From positions 1-64,000 of the forward strand of contig NZ_SMKO01000014.1 in assembly GCF_004348685.1 (NCBI RefSeq): 64,000 bases of DNA. Direction: 5' to 3'. A program made the position numbers and the translations under genes. This document shows, piece by piece, positions 35,401 to 46,284 of the stretch (its first letter is position 1; each line of letters opens with the position of its first letter). The stretch comes from Nonomuraea deserti (GTDB lineage: Bacteria; Actinomycetota; Actinomycetes; Streptosporangiales; Streptosporangiaceae). A model generated the notes under the pieces. It saw only the letters and a program-made list of their open reading frames with translations. It was not told the origin of the DNA and did not search any database.

Positions 35401-38400
35401 GCGCTGCCCGGCGTCGAGACCATCGTCGGCCTGCTGATCAACACCATCCCCGTGCCGATGTCCTGGCGGCCCGAGGAGACCCTGGGGGAGATCGTCGACC
35501 GCCTGCACGGGCAGCAGGGAGACCTGCTCGACGCGCAGCACGTCGGCCTCGCCGAGCTGGCCCGGCTCGCGGGGGTCCGCGAGCTCTTCGACACCATGGT
35601 CGTGGTGGAGAACTTCCCCGCCGCGCGCGCGGGCGAGCGGTCCCGGCTGGCGCTGCGCGGCTTCACCGGCACGGACTCGCCGCACTACCCGGTCTCGCTG
35701 GTCGCCTTCCCCGGCGAGCGGCTCACCCTGGAGATCAAGTACGACGTGGAGCTGGTCGGGGAGGAACGCGCCAGGAACCTGCTCGACCTGGTCACCCGGG
35801 TGCTCGACCAGCTCGTCAAGGCCCCGGACACGCCGGTCTCGCGGCTGGACCCGCTCACCGGCGCAGAACGCCCGGCCGCCCTGTCCCGGCCCGCCGCGTC
35901 GCCCTTCGGGTCCCGTGCCGACGTGGCGCCCTTCGGGTCCCGCCCGGACGTGGCGCCTATCGTGTCCCGTGCGGACGTGGCGCCGTTCGCGTCACGGGCC
36001 GCCGTGGCGGGGACGCTGGCCGACGCGTACGCCGCTGCCCGGCCCGAGCCCGCCGCGACCGCCGTGACCTGGCGCGACACCTCGCTCACCCACGCCGAGC
36101 TGGACGCCGCCGCCACAAGGCTGGCCCGGGTCCTGGCCGCCAGGGGAGTGGGGCCCGAGTCGCGGGTGGCCGTGGCGCTGCCGCGTTCGGCCGGCCTCGT
36201 CGTCGCGTTGCTCGCCGTCGTGAAGGCGGGCGGCTGCTACGTGCCGCTGGACCTCGACGCCCCGGCCGCCCGGCTGGCCCTCATCCTGGACGACGCCGCG
36301 CCGGCGTGCCTGGTGACGGACCCGGCCACGCTGGCCGGGCTGCCGGGGACCGGCGTGCCGATCGTGCTGCTGGACGACCTGCCGGGCGACCTGCCGGGCG
36401 ACCTGCCGGGCGACCTGGTGGACGATCTGCCGGGCGACCTGCCTGGTGACCTGCCGGACGACCGGGACGGCGGCGCCCCGCTCACACCGGCCGGAGCGGA
36501 CAACACGGCGTACGTCATCTACACCTCCGGCTCGACGGGGACGCCCAAGGGCGTCGAGGTGACGCACCGCAACGTGCTGTCGCTGTTCGCCGCGGCCGGT
36601 GAGCTGTTCGACTTCGGGGACTCGGACGTGTGGACGATGTTCCACTCCGCCGCGTTCGACTTCTCGGTGTGGGAGCTGTGGGGCGCGCTGCTGCACGGCG
36701 GGCGGCTGGTGATCGTCGACAGGGAGGTGGCGCGCGACCCGCGGCGGTTCCACGGCCTGCTGGAACGCGAGCGGGTGACCGTGCTCAACCAGACCCCGTC
36801 GGCGTTCTACCCGCTGGCGGAGGCGGCGACGGGCGAGCTCGCCCTCCGGTACGTCGTCTTCGGCGGCGAGGCGCTGGACCCCGCCCGCCTGGCGTCGTGG
36901 CAGCGCCGCCACCCGGCCGCCCGGCTGGTCAACATGTACGGCATCACCGAGACCTGCGTGCACGTCACCTTCAGGGAGCTGACCCCGGACGACACCCGGG
37001 GCGAGCCCGCCGGCACGATCGGCGGGCCGCTGCCCGGCCTCGGCGTCCACCTGCTCGACCATGACCTGCAGCCGGTCCCGCCGGGGGTGACGGGCGAGGT
37101 GTACGTCGCCGGCGACCAGCTGGCCCGCGGTTACCTCGGCCGCCCGTCGCTGACCGCCGCCCGCTTCGTGGCCGACCCGTTCATCCCGGGCGGCCGCCTC
37201 TACCGCAGCGGCGACCTCGCGCGCCGGGCTCCCGGCGGCGACCTCGTCTACCTGGGGCGGGCCGACCGGCAGGTGAAGGTACGCGGCTACCGGATCGAGC
37301 TCGGCGAGATCGAGGCCGCGCTGCTGGCGCTGGACGGCGTCGCCAACGCCGCGGCGGCCGTGCGCGAGGACCAGCGGGGCCGGCGGCTGGTGGCCTACGT
37401 GGTCGCCCGGCCGGGCACGCGGATCGACGCCGACGCGGCGCGGGCGCACCTGTCCCGGTCGCTGCCCCCGTACGCGGTCCCGGCGGCGTTCGTCCCGCTG
37501 GAGGCGCTGCCGCTCACGGTCAACGGCAAGCTGGACAGGGACGCGCTGGCCGCCGTCCCGCTCACGACGCCCGCCGCGACCACCGCACCCACGACACCCG
37601 CCGCGACCAACGCACCCACGGCGACCTTCGCGGCCTCCGCGACCTCCGCGGCTCTCGCGGCCGACGGGGACCCGGTGGACGTGCTGCGCGCGCTGTTCAC
37701 GGAGATTCTCCAGGTGGACGCGGCCGGCCCCGACGACGACTTCTTCCACCTCGGCGGTGACAGCATCATCGCCATCCAGCTGGTCAACCTCGCCAGGCGT
37801 CGCGCGCTGCACCTGTCACCGCAGGACGTGTTCGTACGCAGGACCCCGGCCGCCCTCGCCAGCGCCCTGACCTCCGGGCCCGAGCCCGCAGCACCGGAGA
37901 ACGCAGCACCGGAGAACGCAGCACCGGAGAACGCCGCACCGGAGAACGCCGCACCGGAGGACACCGTGCCCGGGACGGCGCCGGCCGGGTCCGACGGCGT
38001 CGGCGAGATCATGCTCATGCCGATCGTGCACCGGCTGGCCGAGCTGGGCGGCACGATCTCCCGGCTCAACCAGGCCGAGCTGCTCCGTACCCCGCCGGGC
38101 ATGACGCGCGAGCAGGTCGCCGAGCTGATCCGGGCGCTGGCCGACCGGCACGACGCGCTGCGCCTGAAACTCAGCAGGCCCTCGCCGCTGCTGTGGTCGC
38201 TGGAGGCGCGCCCGGCCGGGGACCCGCCGGAGCCCGGCGTGCTGGCGGTCGACGCGACCGGGCACGACGAGGACGGCCTGCGCGCGCTCATCGCCGCCGA
38301 GTCGGACGCCGCCGCCGGCCGGCTCGACCCGGACGCCGGCCGGATGCTCCAGGTGGTGTGGTTCGACCGGGGGCCGCACCGGCAGGGCAGGCTCCTGATC

Positions 38401-41400
38401 GTCGCCCACCACCTCGCCGTGGACGGGGTGTCCTGGCGCATCCTCGTCGACGACCTGCGGCAGGCGTGGGACGCCGTCGCCGCGGGGGAGCGGCCCGTGC
38501 TCGACCCGGTCGGCACCTCCCTGCGCGCCCACGCGCGGGCGATGACCGAGAACGCCGCTCAGGCGGCCAGGCTGGCGGAGTTCGAGCACTGGGCGGCCAC
38601 GCTGCGGCCGGGCGGCGAGCTCGACCCGGCCGCGCCGGCCCTCGGGCTGACCGTCGGGCTGACTGTCGGGGCAACCCGCGACCACGTGCTCCGCCTGTCC
38701 CCCGACGTGACCGGGCCGCTGCTCACCAGCGTCCCGGCCGCGCAAGGAGGAGACGTCACCGAGACGCTCGTCGCGGCGTTGCACGCCGCGGTCGCCCGCT
38801 GGCGCTCGGCGCGTGGCCTGGACGCGGAGGCGCCGCTGGTGCTCGACCTGGAACGGCACGGCCGCGCGGGCGGCGCGGGCCTGTCCAGGACGGTGGGCTG
38901 GTTCACCGCCATCGCCCCCGTACGCCTGCCCGGCGGCCAGGCCACGCCCGGCGAGGTGCGCGAGGCCGTGCGGGCGGCACCCGACGGGGGGCTCGGTTTC
39001 GGGCTGCTGCGGTACTGCAACCCGCGGACCGCCGCCGCGCTCGGCCGGCTCGGCACGCCCCAGCTGCTGTTGAACTACCTCGGCAGGTTCCCGGCCGGGG
39101 GGACGCGCGACTGGGACGCCGCGCCCGAGACCGCGGCGCTGCGCGTGGCCCCCGACCCGGACCTGGGGACGCCGTACCTGCTGGAGATCAACGTCGCCTG
39201 CCACGACACCCCGGACGGCCCCGAGCTGCACGCGGTGTTCACGTACGCGGAGGGCGGGCTGGGCGCGGACGACGCCCGCATGATCGCCGACGGCTGGGGC
39301 GCCGCGCTGCGCGACCTGGTCGCCGCGCCGGAGCGGTGGGCGCTGTCGCCGCTGCAGGAAGGGCTGTTCTTCCAGGCGCGCTACGCCGGCGACGCCGACG
39401 TGTACGTGGCGCAGAACGCCTTCGACTTCGCCGCCCGCCTCGACCTACCGGCGCTGCGCCTGGCGTACGCGGCCCTCCTCGACCGCCATCCCGCGCTGCG
39501 TCTCGGCTTCACCGCCGACGACGGGCACCGTCCGGTGGCGGTGGTCGGCACGGGCCTCGACGCCGCCGTCGACGTGATCGACCTGTCCGCGGACGCCTCC
39601 GGGCTGCCCGACGTGATGGCGGAGGACCGGAGGCGGCCCTTCGACCCGGCCTGCCCGCCGCTGTGCCGCCTGACCGTGGTCCACCTGCCGGGCGGGCGTG
39701 ACCGCCTGCTGCTCACGTACCACCTGCTGTTGTGGGACGGCTGGTCGCGCGAGCTGGTGCTGCGCGAGCTGTTCGCCCTGTACGACTCCCGCGGCGAGCG
39801 CGGAGCCCTCCCCACGGGCGGGGCGACGTTCACCGACTACCTCGCCTGGCTGGCCCGCCAGGACGCCGCGGCCGCGGGCAGGGCGTGGGCGCGGGCCCTG
39901 GCCGGCGTGGAGCCCACCGTCCTGTTCCCGGCGGCGGCGGGTACCGCCCCCGTGCCGGCGACCAGTCTGTCGGCGCGGCTGACGGAGGAGCAGACCCGGC
40001 GGGTGATCGACCGGGCCCGTCGCGGCGGCGTGACGCTCAACGCGATGCTCACCACCGCCCTCGGCATGGTGCTGGCCCACGCGTCGGGCCGCCGCGACGC
40101 CGTGTTCGGCACGACGGTCGCGGGGCGGCCGACCGAGCTGGACGGCATCGAGTCGGTGATCGGGGTGTTCCTGAACACCGTGCCGGCCGTGGTGCGGCTC
40201 GCCCCCGGTGAGAGCGCGCTGGACGTCATGAGGCGGGTCCAGGCCGAGCGCGCCGAGGTGATGCCGCACGAACATCTGGGGCTCGGGGACATCCAGCGGG
40301 CCGCGGGCCGCGACACCCTGTTCGACAGCCTCTACGTGCTGCAGAACTTCCTCGACGACGACACCTTCATCGATCTGGAAGAGGCGCACGGCGTCGTCGG
40401 CGTGTCCAGCGTGGACGCCACGCACTACCCGCTCACGTGGGTGGTCACCCCCGGCGCGCGGCTCACGTTGCGGCTGGAGTACCGGGCAGACGAGGTGGCG
40501 GGGGAGCAGGCGCAGGCCCTGCTGGCCCGGCTGGAGCACGTCCTGCTCCGCCTCGCGGCCGACCCCGAGGCGACCGTGGCCGACGTGCCGCTGCTCCTGG
40601 CGGGGGAGAGCACCTCGATGGACGGGGTCACCGGGCCCGTCGGCGAGGACACGATCGCCGATCTCCTGGCGGACCAGGCCGGCAGGACCCCGCACCGGCC
40701 CGCCCTCACCTTCGAGGACCGGACCCTGACCTACGCCGAGCTCGACGCGCGGGTGAACCAGATCGCGCGGTCGCTGCTGGCCGGAGGAGCGGCGCCGGAG
40801 AGGATCGTGGCGCTCGCGGTGCCCCGCTCCATCGACATGGTCGCCGCGCTGTTCGCCGTGCTCCGCACCGGTGCGGCGTACCTGCCGCTCGAACTCGACC
40901 ACCCCGACGAGCGGCTGCTCGCGATGCTGGCCGACGCCGGGCCCGTCCTGTTGGTCACCACGCGTGCGGTGGCGCCCAGGTTCGCCTCCCACCCCGTGGC
41001 CGGGCTGCTCCTGGACGACGTGTCGGGGCCCGCCGGGCCGGTCGCCGTCCCCCGCCGGGCGGGGCGGCTCGACCATCCTGCGTACGTCATCTACACCTCA
41101 GGCTCCACCGGCCGCCCCAAGGGGGTGGTCACGCCGTACCGCGGCCTGACCAACATGCAGCTCAACCACCGCGAGGCGATCTTCACGCCGGCTGTCGCGG
41201 CGGCCGGCGGCCGTGTCCTCACCATCGCCCACACCGTCTCGTTCTCCTTCGACATGTCGTGGGAGGAGCTGCTGTGGCTGGTCGAGGGCCACCACGTGCA
41301 CATCTGCGACGAGGAGCTGCGCAGGGACGCCACGGCGCTGGTCGCCTACTGCCACCGCCACCGCGTCGACGTGGTGAACGTGACGCCGACCTACGCCCGG

Positions 41401-44400
41401 CACCTGCTCGACGAGGGGCTCCTCGACGGGCCCCACCGCCCGCCCCTGGTGCTCCTCGGCGGCGAGGCGGTGCCCCAGTCGCTGTGGTCGGAGCTGCGCG
41501 AGGCCGAGGGCGTGCACGGCTACAACCTCTACGGGCCGACCGAGTACACGATCAACACGCTCGGCGCGGGCACCGCCGACAGCGCCACCACCACGGTCGG
41601 TCGGCCGATCCGGAACACCCGCTGCTACGTGCTCGACGCCTTCCTCCGCCCGGCTCCCGTCGGGGAGCTCTACATCGCCGGTGCCGGGCTGGCTCGCGGC
41701 TATCTCGGCCGCCCCGGGCTGAGCGCCGGGAGGTTCGTCGCCGACCCGTTCGTGCCCGGCGGGCGAATGTACCGGACCGGCGACCTGGTCCGCGTCCGCG
41801 GCGACGGCAACCTCGACTTCCTCGGCCGCACCGACGACCAGGTCAAGATCCGCGGGCACCGGGTGGAGCCGGGCGAGGTCGAGGCCGCCGTCACCGCCCG
41901 GCCGGGCGTCCACCAGAGCGCCGTGCTCGCCGTGCCCGACCGGGCGGGGGGCGGGCGGCTGGTGGCCTACCTCGTCCCCGACCGCCCGGAGGACGCCGCC
42001 GCGCTGGCCGCCGAGGTGCATCGCGAGCTGAAGGCCGTGCTCCCCGGTCACATGATGCCGGCGGCGTACGCGGTCGTGGACGCGCTGCCGCTCACCGTCA
42101 ACGGCAAGCTGGACACGGCCGCACTGCCCCCGCCCCGCGCGCTCGCCTCCGGCTCACGGCCGCCCGCGAACGAGCGGGAACGGCTGCTGTGCGCGCTGTT
42201 CCGCCAGGCCCTCGACGACGGCGAGGAGGTGGGGCCCGAGGACGACTTCTTCGACAGGGGCGGGCATTCGCTGCTGGCCATCCGGCTGCTCGGCCTCGTC
42301 CGCGCCGCCACGGACGCCGACCTGTCGCTGCGCGACCTGTTCGACGCGCGTACCCCCGCCCGGCTCGCGGACCGCCTGGCGGGCGCGGCCGGGCCGGCAC
42401 GGCCCCCGCTCGCCCGCCGGCCGCGCCCCGGCCGCGTGCCGCTGTCGCCCGCGCAGGAGCGGCTCTGGCTGCTCCAGCAGCTGGACCCGGCCTCGACCGC
42501 CTACACCTACCCGCTGCTCGTCCGCCTGCGCGGCGCCGTCGACGCCGCCGCCCTGCGGGCCGCGCTCGGCGACGTGGCGGGCAGGCACGAGATCCTGCGC
42601 ACGGTCATCGACGAGGGGCCCGCCCAGCGGGTGCTCGCCGAGCCCCGTATCGACCTGGCCGTCGTCCGCTGCGCCACGGCCGGTCCCGCGCTCGCCGCAG
42701 CGCTCGCCCGCCCCTTCGACCTGGCCGCCGAACCCCCGCTGCGGGCCACCCTGATCGAGGAGAAGGACAGCGGCGACACGGTGCTGGCCCTGGTGATGCA
42801 CCACATCGCGATGGACGAGTGGTCCGACGGCCCGCTGCTGCGCGACCTCGGCACCGCCTACGCCGCCCGGCTGGCCGGGCACGCCCCCGGCTGGGAGCCG
42901 CTGCCGGTGCAGTACGCCGACTACGCGCTCTGGCTGCGGCTCGACGACCGGCACGACGACGACCGCGCCTACTGGGAACGGCGGTTGCGCGGGTTGCCCG
43001 CCGAGAGCACCCTGCCCGCCGATCCGCCCGCCGATCCGCCCGCCGATCCGCCCGCCGGTCTGCCTGCCTCCCTGCCCGCCGGGCAGGTGACCGCCGAGCT
43101 GCCGCACGAGCTGGTCAACACGCTGCGCGAGCTGGGACGGGCCGAGTCGGCCAGCCTGTTCATGGTGCTGCACGCGGCGCTCGCCACCCTGCTGTCCCGC
43201 CTCGGCGCCGGCACCGACATCCCGATCGGCACCCCCGCCTCCGGCCGTGCCGACCCCGCGCTGGGCGACCTCGTCGGGTTCTTCGTCAACACCGTCGTGC
43301 TGCGTACGGACCTGTCCGGCTCGCCCACGTTCACCGAGCTGCTCCGCCGGGTGCGGGAGAGCGACCTGGCCGCGTTCGAGCACGCGAACCTGCCCTTCCA
43401 GCAGGTGGTCGAGGCGGTCAACCCGGCGCGGGCGCAGGGCCGCAACCCGCTGTTCCAGGTGATGCTCGGCTACCTGCACCGGCCCGCCGGCCGCGACACC
43501 GTGCTCGGCCTGCCGGTGGGGGAGGCGCCCACGGTCGCCGCCGATCCGAAGGTGGACCTGAACGTCACGTTCGTCGACGGCGAGCCGTTCGAGATGATCC
43601 TCGAGTACGACGCCGGCCGGTTCCGCCCTGAGACGGCGCGGCGGCTCGTCGAGCGCCTCCTCGTCCTGCTCGGCGAGGTCGCCGCCCGGCCGGACGAGCC
43701 GGTCGACAGCGCCGGCGTGCTCGCGGAGCGCGACCGGGCCGACCTGGCCCGGTGGCAGGACGGCGGGCCGCCGCGGGCCGGCGGGCAGCCGTGGTACGAA
43801 CGTTTCTCCGCGCAGGCGCGGCGCACCCCTGACGCGGCCGCCTGCGTCTTCGAGGGCGAGACGATGAGCTACGCCGAACTCGACGCCGCCTCTGACGCCT
43901 TCGCCGCCCGGCTCGGCGGCCTCGGACCCGACGACCTCGTCGGGATCGCCCTGCCGCGCTCGGCCGGGCTGCTGGTGGCCGTGCTCGGCGTGGCCAAGGC
44001 GGGGGCCGCCTACCTCCCCCTCGATCCCGCGTTCCCCGCCGAACGGCTGCGCTTCATGGTGGCCGACGCGCGCCCGGCCGCGATCGTGGTGGACGACCGC
44101 ACCCGCGAGCTCTTCCCCGAGGGCATCATGCTCGGCGGCGGGCCGGCATCCTTCGATCCGCCGCCGCGCGACCCGCGCTCGGCCGCGTACGTCATCTACA
44201 CCTCCGGCTCCACCGGCCGCCCCAAGGGCGTGGTCGTCACCCAGCACGACCTGGAGTGTTTCCTCGGCGCGCTCCCGGTGGCCGGGCCGGGCGAGCGGCT
44301 GCTCGCCGTGACGACGCTCTCCTTCGACATCTCCGTCCTGGAGCTGATGGGGCCCCTGCGGGCGGGTGGCTGCGTGGTGCTGGCCTCCGACACGCAGGTA

Positions 44401-46284
44401 CGCGACCCGAACCTGCTGGCCGAGCTGCTCCGCGAAGAGCGGATCACGGTGATGCAGGCCACGCCGTCGTTGTGGTCGACGCTACGGCCCGGCGCCGACC
44501 TGCCCGGCGCCGACCTGCCCGGCGCCGACGTGCGCGGCCTCGATGTGCCTGGGATCGATGTGCCCGGTGTCGACCTGCCCGGCGCTGATCTGCGTGGGGT
44601 GCGCGTCCTGGTCGGTGGCGAGGCGCTGCCGCCCGCCCTGGCCCGCGACCTGACCGCGCGTGCCGCCTCCGTAACCAACGTGTACGGCCCCACCGAGGTG
44701 ACCGTGTGGGCCACCGCCGCGACCGTCCGCCGGGACGAGCCTCCCACGCTCGGACGGCCACTGCCGGGAACGACCGCGTACGTCCTGGATCCGGCGCTGC
44801 GCCCCGCGCCTCCCGGCGTCGCCGGTGAGTTGTACCTCGGCGGCGCCCAGGTCACCCGCGGCTACCTGCGCCGCCCCGGCCTCACGGCTGGCAGGTTCGT
44901 CGCCGACCCCTTCACGGGCGGGCGCATGTACCGTACCGGCGACCTCGCCCGCTGGAGCGCCGGAGGCGAGCTCGAGTTCCTCGGCCGGGCCGACCACCAG
45001 GTCAAGGTGCGCGGGTTCCGCATCGAGCCCGGCGAGATCGAGGCGGTGGCGGCGACCTGCCCGGGCGTGTCGCGGGTCGCGGTCGCCGCCCGGCAGGACC
45101 GGCTCGTCGCGTACGTCACCGCCCCCGCTCCCGCGCTGCGCGACCATCTCGCGCGGCGGCTGCCCTCGTGGATGGTCCCCGCCGCGGTCGTGGTCCTCGA
45201 CGAGTTGCCGCTCACCCCGAACGGCAAGGTGGACCGCGCGGCCCTGCCCGAGGTGGACTTCGCGCCGACGGCCACCCGCGCCGAGCCGCGCACGCGTACC
45301 GAGGCGGCCGTCTGCGCCGTCCTGGCGGAGGTGCTGGGCGTCGGCCCGGCCGGCTCTGTCGGCGTGGACGACGACTTCTTCGCCCTCGGCGGCCACTCGC
45401 TCCTGCTCGTACGCCTGGCGGCCGCGCTGCGCGCCCGGCTGGGCGTGGACATCCCGGTCGCGGACCTGTTCGCCGCTCCCACGGCGGCCGCCCTGGCCAG
45501 GCGGATCAGCGGCGGCGTCCCCACGGCCGACGCCATGGCCGAACTGCTGACCCTGCGGCCCGGCGACGGCACCCGGCCACCGCTGTTCTGCTTCCCGCCC
45601 GCCAGCGGGCTGAGCTGGCCGTTCGCCCCGCTCAAGCGCTACCTGCCCGAGGGCGTCCCGCTGTACGGGCTGCAGTCGCCCCGCCTGAGCCGAGACAGCG
45701 GCCTGCCCACGACCATGGACGAGCTCGCCGCGGAGTACGCGGGCCTCATCGCCGGGGTGGCGCCGGAGGGACCGGTCGCCCTGCTCGGGTGGTCGTTCGG
45801 CGGGGCGGTCGCGCACAAGGTGGCGGTACGGCTGGCGGCCGAGGGCCGCGACATCCACCTCCTCGGCATGCTCGACACGCCGGTGGAGGTTCCGGGAGCC
45901 GCGGGGGACGTCGCCGCGTTGCTGGCCGAGATGGGTTACCGGGTGCCGGACGAGCGCATGTCCGCCGCCGACGCCGCCGCCTTCCTGCGCGGCATGGGCG
46001 ACGGCGTCGCGGCGCTGCAGGAGGGGCAGATCGAGCGGGTCGTGGAGAGCTATCTGGCCGGCGATCGCATGATGGGGCGGGCCAGGTACGACGTCTATCC
46101 CGGCGACGTGCTCTTCGTCGACGCGACCGTGCCCGAGCAGGGGTTCACCGGCTCGGCCTCGGAGCGGTGGAGTCCCTACGTGGCGGGGGAGCTGCGCGTG
46201 GTCGCGGTCGGGTGCCGGCATTCCGAACTGCTGGACGCCGGCACCCTGGAGATCCTCGGGCCGCTGCTGGCCCGTCTCATGTGA
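23221..46284 (+). CDS. Six-module siderophore NRPS with terminal thioesterase
   Basis: A single 7,687-residue polypeptide. Domain order is A1-T1-E1, C2-A2-T2, C3-A3-T3-E3, C4-A4-T4-E4, C5-A5-T5, C6-A6-T6-TE. Carrier serines are Ser534, 2179, 3213, 4848, 6350 and 7393. Hand-extracted A-domain codes, including the final Lys, are DINYWGGIGK (formyl-hydroxyornithine, identical as I recall it to coelichelin module 1), IDTLISSGDK (beta-alanine-like), DMENLGLINK (hydroxyornithine), DFWNVGMVHK (threonine), DMENLGLINK and DILQLGVVWK (glycine-like). Predicted chain: D-fhOrn, beta-Ala, D-hOrn, D-Thr, L-hOrn, Gly. The thioesterase has Ser7525 (GWSFGG), Asp7552 and His7667. No loading or starter C domain precedes A1, so the chain should start with a free alpha-amine. 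At least ten short in-frame repeat arrays sit in linkers and loops. The last eight bases overlap the convergent binding-protein gene. Confidence 0.95.
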   Translation: MEANSPARITTIADLFIDQVRRTPNAPAVVAPGVRLTYAELGAHVFQLAQHLHKEGLRPEEVVAVSTPRSAEMVVSVLAIMVAGGAFVPVDPAWPRARRRQVGAEAGAVRTLGVREVDLGSWRYAHEPAEPPPVSVQGGRLAYVMFTSGSTGTPKGAMIRHEAISHRLLWQVEEILGFGPGDASLFKAPLSFDISVNEILLPLVSGGYVVIAEPGGERDPQYLLDLIAREGVTFVYLVSSMLDVLLEMARGSSLLSGLKHVWCGGEVLTPELFDRFRGQLSTTLYHGYGPAEATIGVSHVIYRDTAERIATSIGRPNPHTRLYVLDERLEQVPTGTVGELYAAGFLLGRGYINAPALTGGRFVADPFAADGSRMYRTGDLARWAPDGSLEFVGRADHQVKIRGMRLELEEVEAALAAHPKVRQAAVAVSENGRRLVGYARSNDAVPAAELRDWCAGRLPAYMVPDAYVVLDRFPVTANGKVDRQALPRPADPAAARTRAPRTEPERVLCEVFAQVLGVAEVGAEDDFFALGGDSIVAIGVVRQARRAGLVVRPRDLFAHPTPAALAATVTDVSAAAPSAVLPAVSGIGEVPPTPITEWLQDIGPSMDGFFQSMTVRTPAGLTGDQLERMIDAVLAAHDLLRARTTGTGRWTLTVQPPGQQPGAAEVITRVETAADLERQVAAAPGRLDPAGGRMLDLVWLDAGAHAQGRLAIVVHHVVVDGVSLRILLEDLAQAWQAARAGRPVELPQAPTSFRQWATRLRECDFSAGEDHWRRTAAAPDPMIGERPLDPRRDVVATEQSLTVEIPTAIAGRLLGPVPAAVHGGVNDVLVAAAARAVGRWRGGGSAVLLELEGHGREEEAVGDADLSRTFGWFTTLFPAVIDPGSGTPGEAVKAVKEQLRRVPQRGLGYGVLRYLGEGPRPDLAATPQVLVHYLGRFDGAPADAPTSDRASDRASDRASDRASDRASARASDGADDGADDGVGDRAGDWAPVGGGEIVVERRDPRMPLPRVLEINSVAVDTARGPVLTTTFSWPAGVLDAGRVRELAALWTQTLTDMATSATVTGHTPSDFPLVQLEQADVTAIEADAPGLKDVLPLSPLQTGLYFHATLDPDQDPYVVQQIIELTGPLDGERLRTAAEQLLGRHPNLGAAFRTTGDGQVVSVIADRPQVTWRSEDLSDLDLAQPVLEELAAAERSATFDLAWPPAMRFALVKLGSRRHALVHTVHHILADGWSVPLLLRDLLALYEDRPLPDPPPYREFLRMLAGQDADTAIEAWAEALAGVREPTMLADALADALADAQHHRLADAQADRLADPQADPLADKAADASGGHGRGGLGGGFGRVRRELPGDLGDRLRAWAQGNGLTVGSVLAATWGILVGRLTGRDDVTFGSAVSGRASSEPAGIDAMVGLLINTVPARVRWQPADPLADVLRRFARTQREVMEHEHVSLAALHRRLGVAELFDTLVVVENYPEPAAAQGGLAIAGIDTIEAPHYPVTLMAKPGDRIVLTLTHDRRLVSATSADLLIGQYERLLAALADDATLTCGQVELVSGEQRRDLLAAGTGPEATAAATTAGAEAGAEVEAGAEAEAGAEVEAGAEAEAGAEAGTEVEAGTEVEVEAGTGTGTEAGTRAGAPGTGAAAGPDAGTSAGVAVGGTSVLDLFARQVAEHPARAAVMSAGVTLTYAELDDRARRVCGTLAAAGVRRGDIVAVATSRSADMAAALLGVMRAGAAYLPVDPAYPAARIEFMLGDARPACLLTDEANARTLPPHDLPSFTVRAAAAGQAAAGTPVTPLDAVSVVYTSGSTGRPKAVVGTHGALANRLTWAAAAWDARVRLAKSSLSFIDGTTELLGGLVAGATTVIAGDDEATDGAALARLVERSGATQLLAVPSLAAALADTAPERLTALNRWICSGEPLGQSCVRSLRRASPEARIVNSYGSSEVAGDVLQGEVDPGEPVTLGRPVPGTRLYLLDSALQLVPPGAPGEIYVGGAQLARGYLGRSGTTAGRFVADPFGGGARLYRTGDLGRWTPDGRVEFLGRADDQVKINGYRVEPGELEAALMRRAGVSDAAVAVRGGALHAYVVAAPGEELDAQGLRALLRADLPSYLLPATVTVLDRLPVLPNGKRDRRALPDPEPGVRGGRPRTAEEAMICARAGALLGVEGLGVHDDFFTVGGDSILAIRLVSLLAKDGVELTIRDVFRLRTPAALAASLREAEPPVAGGTEGEVWPLSPLQQGVYYQATFAESSSTYIAQNVFDLDRRVDVHAMTEAFAALLRRHPTLRAGFAADGGSQLIAADVPAEVRVVDLTEQDGRLDAVTRADREEPFDLARPPLVRLTVVRLPDGRDRLLLTSHFLLWDGWSRELVLRELFALYGSGGTRAALPPAESTFADYLAWIGTRDRDASAAAWRAALSGVDEPTVLAPEAIGREPVPSERILAALPAEVTTRLGEQAARGGVTLNALLTAALGILLGYESGRPDVVFGSTVAGRPAELPGIENVIGLFLNTVPVRVAPSPGTTVLELARRAQDDRVDLAPHEYLGLGDIHRACGQEQLFDTLYVLQNFLTDTTFTDLEREHGIVGVDYTDSTHYPFTWVLTPGANLRIKLEYRPDVPEHGARRMVRRFTRLLATLADGLAVPVGALDLMLDEERDELARQWAAAEHPIGTATIADLLAERARACPGEVALVFGERRLTYAELDGRINQCARLLRSQGAGPGRIVALGLPRGVEMVVSLFGVLRAGAAYLPLELDHPVDRLAAMLDDARPVLLVCADPGSALAEHQRRLGGRCVLPDLDAFSADPLIVDVPGDLPAYVIYTSGSTGRPKGVVTPYRGLTNMQLNHRAEIFGPTARRTGRQRLRIAHTVSFSFDMSWEELLWLVEGHEVHICDEELRRDATALAAYCQANGIDVVNVTPTYAHLLFEEGLLDGGHAPCLVLLGGEAVSESVWERLSQPDGPEGYNLYGPTEYTINTLGAGTRDSATPTVGRPIRNTRAYVLDGWLRPVPAGVVGELHVAGAGLAHGYLHATGQTAARFVANPFVPGGRMYRTGDLVRQREDGNLDFLGRVDDQVKIRGYRVELGEVESALSAHPRVRQAAVIARPDPAVPGLKKLVAYVIPAPGGGHDELAAGLRAALAERLPDYMVPALYGVVDELPLTVNGKLDVAALPEPVAPGGGARQAPRGEREHALAAIYAEVLGLAEVGVDDDFFAIGGDSISSIAVTGRARKAGMNLTPRDVFRRRTVRALAAALPQPAPLEAHDPGVPATGTVPLTPMLAETMLARTPLERFYQSMVLPVPAGLDARQVERAVRALCVRHDLLRARLDRDGDAWTLSVPPPEGFDASALCTRQEAPLPAADQASGRAPEQALGQAAWQAADPATGRSAGQDAVMDAVTDAVRDAVRDAVRDAVRDAVTDAVTDAVEEAGRRLAEEVAGRLDPERGIMVQAVWFDRAPGPGHLLLVIHHLVIDGVSWRVIADDLARAWTDLLAGREPALDPVPMSFRAWASAIQDARPSFRDEAGHWRDVLATDDPPLGARPLDPAVDTAATVRSLTVSLPVGTSAALLGAVPAEMHGGVNDVLLTGFTVALARWRHLHGRGDGSAVLLSLEGHGREGDLAGGADLSRTVGWFTAIHPVRLDPGPLSWDEVTAAGPGLARAAKAVKEQLRAVPRKGLGHGVLRHLDGLDLPQPPQILFNYLGRFAAGGGTLREGVHPDNPAMGLEINALAQDGPDGPSLSATLSWPSGVMAGGEVAELAALWLAALTALTRCADLAGHTPSDFPLVALTQEDVDRYAGARDVLPLLPLQEGMYFHASFGAGHTDTYVVQQVAELAGPVDPAALRRAVTATVHRHDALRASFQELADGRVVQVIAGTVEVPWRTADLSGLGAAEARERLAELAAAELAEPFDLAAAPLLRYALVSLSDTDHRLVETMHHIIADGWSYPLVFGDVVEAYERGAALPAPAVTFRDHVEAVAGLDRAAARDVWAAALAGVDSATRLFPATYTVSRHASVHGELPAGAVAAAARERGVTLSTLVHAAWGLLLGRLLGRDDVVFGSTVSGRGGALPGVETIVGLLINTIPVPMSWRPEETLGEIVDRLHGQQGDLLDAQHVGLAELARLAGVRELFDTMVVVENFPAARAGERSRLALRGFTGTDSPHYPVSLVAFPGERLTLEIKYDVELVGEERARNLLDLVTRVLDQLVKAPDTPVSRLDPLTGAERPAALSRPAASPFGSRADVAPFGSRPDVAPIVSRADVAPFASRAAVAGTLADAYAAARPEPAATAVTWRDTSLTHAELDAAATRLARVLAARGVGPESRVAVALPRSAGLVVALLAVVKAGGCYVPLDLDAPAARLALILDDAAPACLVTDPATLAGLPGTGVPIVLLDDLPGDLPGDLPGDLVDDLPGDLPGDLPDDRDGGAPLTPAGADNTAYVIYTSGSTGTPKGVEVTHRNVLSLFAAAGELFDFGDSDVWTMFHSAAFDFSVWELWGALLHGGRLVIVDREVARDPRRFHGLLERERVTVLNQTPSAFYPLAEAATGELALRYVVFGGEALDPARLASWQRRHPAARLVNMYGITETCVHVTFRELTPDDTRGEPAGTIGGPLPGLGVHLLDHDLQPVPPGVTGEVYVAGDQLARGYLGRPSLTAARFVADPFIPGGRLYRSGDLARRAPGGDLVYLGRADRQVKVRGYRIELGEIEAALLALDGVANAAAAVREDQRGRRLVAYVVARPGTRIDADAARAHLSRSLPPYAVPAAFVPLEALPLTVNGKLDRDALAAVPLTTPAATTAPTTPAATNAPTATFAASATSAALAADGDPVDVLRALFTEILQVDAAGPDDDFFHLGGDSIIAIQLVNLARRRALHLSPQDVFVRRTPAALASALTSGPEPAAPENAAPENAAPENAAPENAAPEDTVPGTAPAGSDGVGEIMLMPIVHRLAELGGTISRLNQAELLRTPPGMTREQVAELIRALADRHDALRLKLSRPSPLLWSLEARPAGDPPEPGVLAVDATGHDEDGLRALIAAESDAAAGRLDPDAGRMLQVVWFDRGPHRQGRLLIVAHHLAVDGVSWRILVDDLRQAWDAVAAGERPVLDPVGTSLRAHARAMTENAAQAARLAEFEHWAATLRPGGELDPAAPALGLTVGLTVGATRDHVLRLSPDVTGPLLTSVPAAQGGDVTETLVAALHAAVARWRSARGLDAEAPLVLDLERHGRAGGAGLSRTVGWFTAIAPVRLPGGQATPGEVREAVRAAPDGGLGFGLLRYCNPRTAAALGRLGTPQLLLNYLGRFPAGGTRDWDAAPETAALRVAPDPDLGTPYLLEINVACHDTPDGPELHAVFTYAEGGLGADDARMIADGWGAALRDLVAAPERWALSPLQEGLFFQARYAGDADVYVAQNAFDFAARLDLPALRLAYAALLDRHPALRLGFTADDGHRPVAVVGTGLDAAVDVIDLSADASGLPDVMAEDRRRPFDPACPPLCRLTVVHLPGGRDRLLLTYHLLLWDGWSRELVLRELFALYDSRGERGALPTGGATFTDYLAWLARQDAAAAGRAWARALAGVEPTVLFPAAAGTAPVPATSLSARLTEEQTRRVIDRARRGGVTLNAMLTTALGMVLAHASGRRDAVFGTTVAGRPTELDGIESVIGVFLNTVPAVVRLAPGESALDVMRRVQAERAEVMPHEHLGLGDIQRAAGRDTLFDSLYVLQNFLDDDTFIDLEEAHGVVGVSSVDATHYPLTWVVTPGARLTLRLEYRADEVAGEQAQALLARLEHVLLRLAADPEATVADVPLLLAGESTSMDGVTGPVGEDTIADLLADQAGRTPHRPALTFEDRTLTYAELDARVNQIARSLLAGGAAPERIVALAVPRSIDMVAALFAVLRTGAAYLPLELDHPDERLLAMLADAGPVLLVTTRAVAPRFASHPVAGLLLDDVSGPAGPVAVPRRAGRLDHPAYVIYTSGSTGRPKGVVTPYRGLTNMQLNHREAIFTPAVAAAGGRVLTIAHTVSFSFDMSWEELLWLVEGHHVHICDEELRRDATALVAYCHRHRVDVVNVTPTYARHLLDEGLLDGPHRPPLVLLGGEAVPQSLWSELREAEGVHGYNLYGPTEYTINTLGAGTADSATTTVGRPIRNTRCYVLDAFLRPAPVGELYIAGAGLARGYLGRPGLSAGRFVADPFVPGGRMYRTGDLVRVRGDGNLDFLGRTDDQVKIRGHRVEPGEVEAAVTARPGVHQSAVLAVPDRAGGGRLVAYLVPDRPEDAAALAAEVHRELKAVLPGHMMPAAYAVVDALPLTVNGKLDTAALPPPRALASGSRPPANERERLLCALFRQALDDGEEVGPEDDFFDRGGHSLLAIRLLGLVRAATDADLSLRDLFDARTPARLADRLAGAAGPARPPLARRPRPGRVPLSPAQERLWLLQQLDPASTAYTYPLLVRLRGAVDAAALRAALGDVAGRHEILRTVIDEGPAQRVLAEPRIDLAVVRCATAGPALAAALARPFDLAAEPPLRATLIEEKDSGDTVLALVMHHIAMDEWSDGPLLRDLGTAYAARLAGHAPGWEPLPVQYADYALWLRLDDRHDDDRAYWERRLRGLPAESTLPADPPADPPADPPAGLPASLPAGQVTAELPHELVNTLRELGRAESASLFMVLHAALATLLSRLGAGTDIPIGTPASGRADPALGDLVGFFVNTVVLRTDLSGSPTFTELLRRVRESDLAAFEHANLPFQQVVEAVNPARAQGRNPLFQVMLGYLHRPAGRDTVLGLPVGEAPTVAADPKVDLNVTFVDGEPFEMILEYDAGRFRPETARRLVERLLVLLGEVAARPDEPVDSAGVLAERDRADLARWQDGGPPRAGGQPWYERFSAQARRTPDAAACVFEGETMSYAELDAASDAFAARLGGLGPDDLVGIALPRSAGLLVAVLGVAKAGAAYLPLDPAFPAERLRFMVADARPAAIVVDDRTRELFPEGIMLGGGPASFDPPPRDPRSAAYVIYTSGSTGRPKGVVVTQHDLECFLGALPVAGPGERLLAVTTLSFDISVLELMGPLRAGGCVVLASDTQVRDPNLLAELLREERITVMQATPSLWSTLRPGADLPGADLPGADVRGLDVPGIDVPGVDLPGADLRGVRVLVGGEALPPALARDLTARAASVTNVYGPTEVTVWATAATVRRDEPPTLGRPLPGTTAYVLDPALRPAPPGVAGELYLGGAQVTRGYLRRPGLTAGRFVADPFTGGRMYRTGDLARWSAGGELEFLGRADHQVKVRGFRIEPGEIEAVAATCPGVSRVAVAARQDRLVAYVTAPAPALRDHLARRLPSWMVPAAVVVLDELPLTPNGKVDRAALPEVDFAPTATRAEPRTRTEAAVCAVLAEVLGVGPAGSVGVDDDFFALGGHSLLLVRLAAALRARLGVDIPVADLFAAPTAAALARRISGGVPTADAMAELLTLRPGDGTRPPLFCFPPASGLSWPFAPLKRYLPEGVPLYGLQSPRLSRDSGLPTTMDELAAEYAGLIAGVAPEGPVALLGWSFGGAVAHKVAVRLAAEGRDIHLLGMLDTPVEVPGAAGDVAALLAEMGYRVPDERMSAADAAAFLRGMGDGVAALQEGQIERVVESYLAGDRMMGRARYDVYPGDVLFVDATVPEQGFTGSASERWSPYVAGELRVVAVGCRHSELLDAGTLEILGPLLARLM
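26059..26166 (+). repeat. 12-base in-frame repeat array in E1
   Basis: Units of TCCGACCGGGCT start at 26059. Five near-identical copies are followed by drifting ones, and together they encode SDRA repeats within E1. Confidence 0.9.
27085..27204 (+). repeat. 12-base in-frame repeat array in C2
   Basis: Ten 12-base units related to CTGGCCGACGCG encode LADA-type repeats between two conserved blocks of C2. Confidence 0.85.
27943..28123 (+). repeat. 6-base-unit array in the C2-A2 linker
   Basis: About 180 bases built from GCCGGA, GCCGAA, GTCGAA and GGAACC-like hexamers. They encode a Gly/Ala/Glu/Val/Thr linker with no predicted fold. Confidence 0.92.
29896..34587 (+). other. NRPS module 3: C-A(hydroxyornithine)-T-E
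   Basis: C3 has SHFLLWDGW (Ser2354-His2355) in place of HHxxxDG; the second, catalytic His is kept. A3 has [22 protein letters not shown] and [12 protein letters not shown], giving DMENLGLIN, the code I know for N5-hydroxyornithine in coelichelin module 3. T3 has Ser3213. E3 has HHLVIDG (His3461-His3462) and carries a DAV(R/T) repeat insert. The product residue should be D-hydroxyornithine. Confidence 0.88.
33373..33480 (+). repeat. 12-base in-frame repeat array in E3
   Basis: Nine units of GACGCCGTGANG encode DAV(R/T/M/E) repeats, an Ala/Val/Asp/Arg-rich probable helix inserted in E3 before the HHLVIDG motif. Confidence 0.92.
35899..36006 (+). repeat. 27-base in-frame repeats in the C4-A4 linker
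   Basis: Four 27-base units encode nine-residue repeats of the form APFGSRADV. They separate C4 from A4. Confidence 0.85.
36379..36462 (+). repeat. 12-base in-frame repeat array in A4
   Basis: Seven units related to CTGCCGGGCGAC encode LPGD repeats just before the A4 nucleotide-binding motif. Confidence 0.9.
37564..37617 (+). repeat. 27-base in-frame repeat pair in the A4-T4 linker
   Basis: Two nearly identical 27-base units encode TTPAATTAP and TTPAATNAP, followed by a further Ala/Thr/Ser-rich tail before the T4 carrier domain. Confidence 0.8.
37888..37962 (+). repeat. 15-base in-frame repeat array in the T4-E4 linker
   Basis: Five 15-base units encode AAPEN (last copy AAPED) between the T4 carrier domain and E4. 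Confidence 0.92.
39334..42411 (+). other. NRPS module 5: C-A(hydroxyornithine)-T
   Basis: C5 is a close paralog of C3, with YHLLLWDGW (Tyr5500-His5501). A5 is a close paralog of A3 with the same DMENLGLIN code. T5 has RGGHS (Ser6350), the form typical of modules without epimerization. The residue should be L-hydroxyornithine. Confidence 0.88.
43018..43065 (+). repeat. 12-base in-frame repeats in C6
   Basis: Three exact units of GCCGATCCGCCC and one diverged unit encode ADPP repeats inside C6. Confidence 0.85.
44491..44595 (+). repeat. 15-base pentapeptide-repeat-like array in A6
   Basis: Seven units encode [35 protein letters not shown]. They lie inside A6, between the ATPSLW and LVGGEA motifs, and match the A(D/N)LxG pattern of pentapeptide-repeat proteins. 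Confidence 0.85.

Larger units (their letters stand above)
34588..39333 (+). other. NRPS module 4: C-A(threonine)-T-E
   Basis: C4 has HHIIADGW (His3930-His3931). A4 has [23 protein letters not shown] and [12 protein letters not shown], giving DFWNVGMVH, one residue from the standard threonine code. T4 has Ser4848. E4 has HHLAVDG (His5063-His5064) and ERHGR. The residue should be D-Thr or D-allo-Thr. Repeat arrays lie in the C4-A4 linker, within A4, and on both sides of T4. Confidence 0.9.
42412..46284 (+). other. NRPS module 6: C-A(glycine)-T-TE
   Basis: C6 is LCL-like, beginning [13 protein letters not shown], with HHIAMDEW (His6527-His6528). A6 has [23 protein letters not shown] and [12 protein letters not shown], giving DILQLGVVW, close to the standard glycine code DILQLGLIW. 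An array of seven five-residue repeats (44491-44595) is inserted inside A6. T6 has GGHS (Ser7393). The type I thioesterase should release the chain by hydrolysis or cyclization. Confidence 0.85.

Noticed and set aside
23206-35685. Very long minus-strand open frames opposite the NRPS (23206-30285 and 30307-35685)
   Set aside because: They are shadows of high-GC codon bias. They show low-complexity Arg/Ala/Gly/Asp/Val translation with no domain, whereas the plus strand has continuous NRPS motifs.
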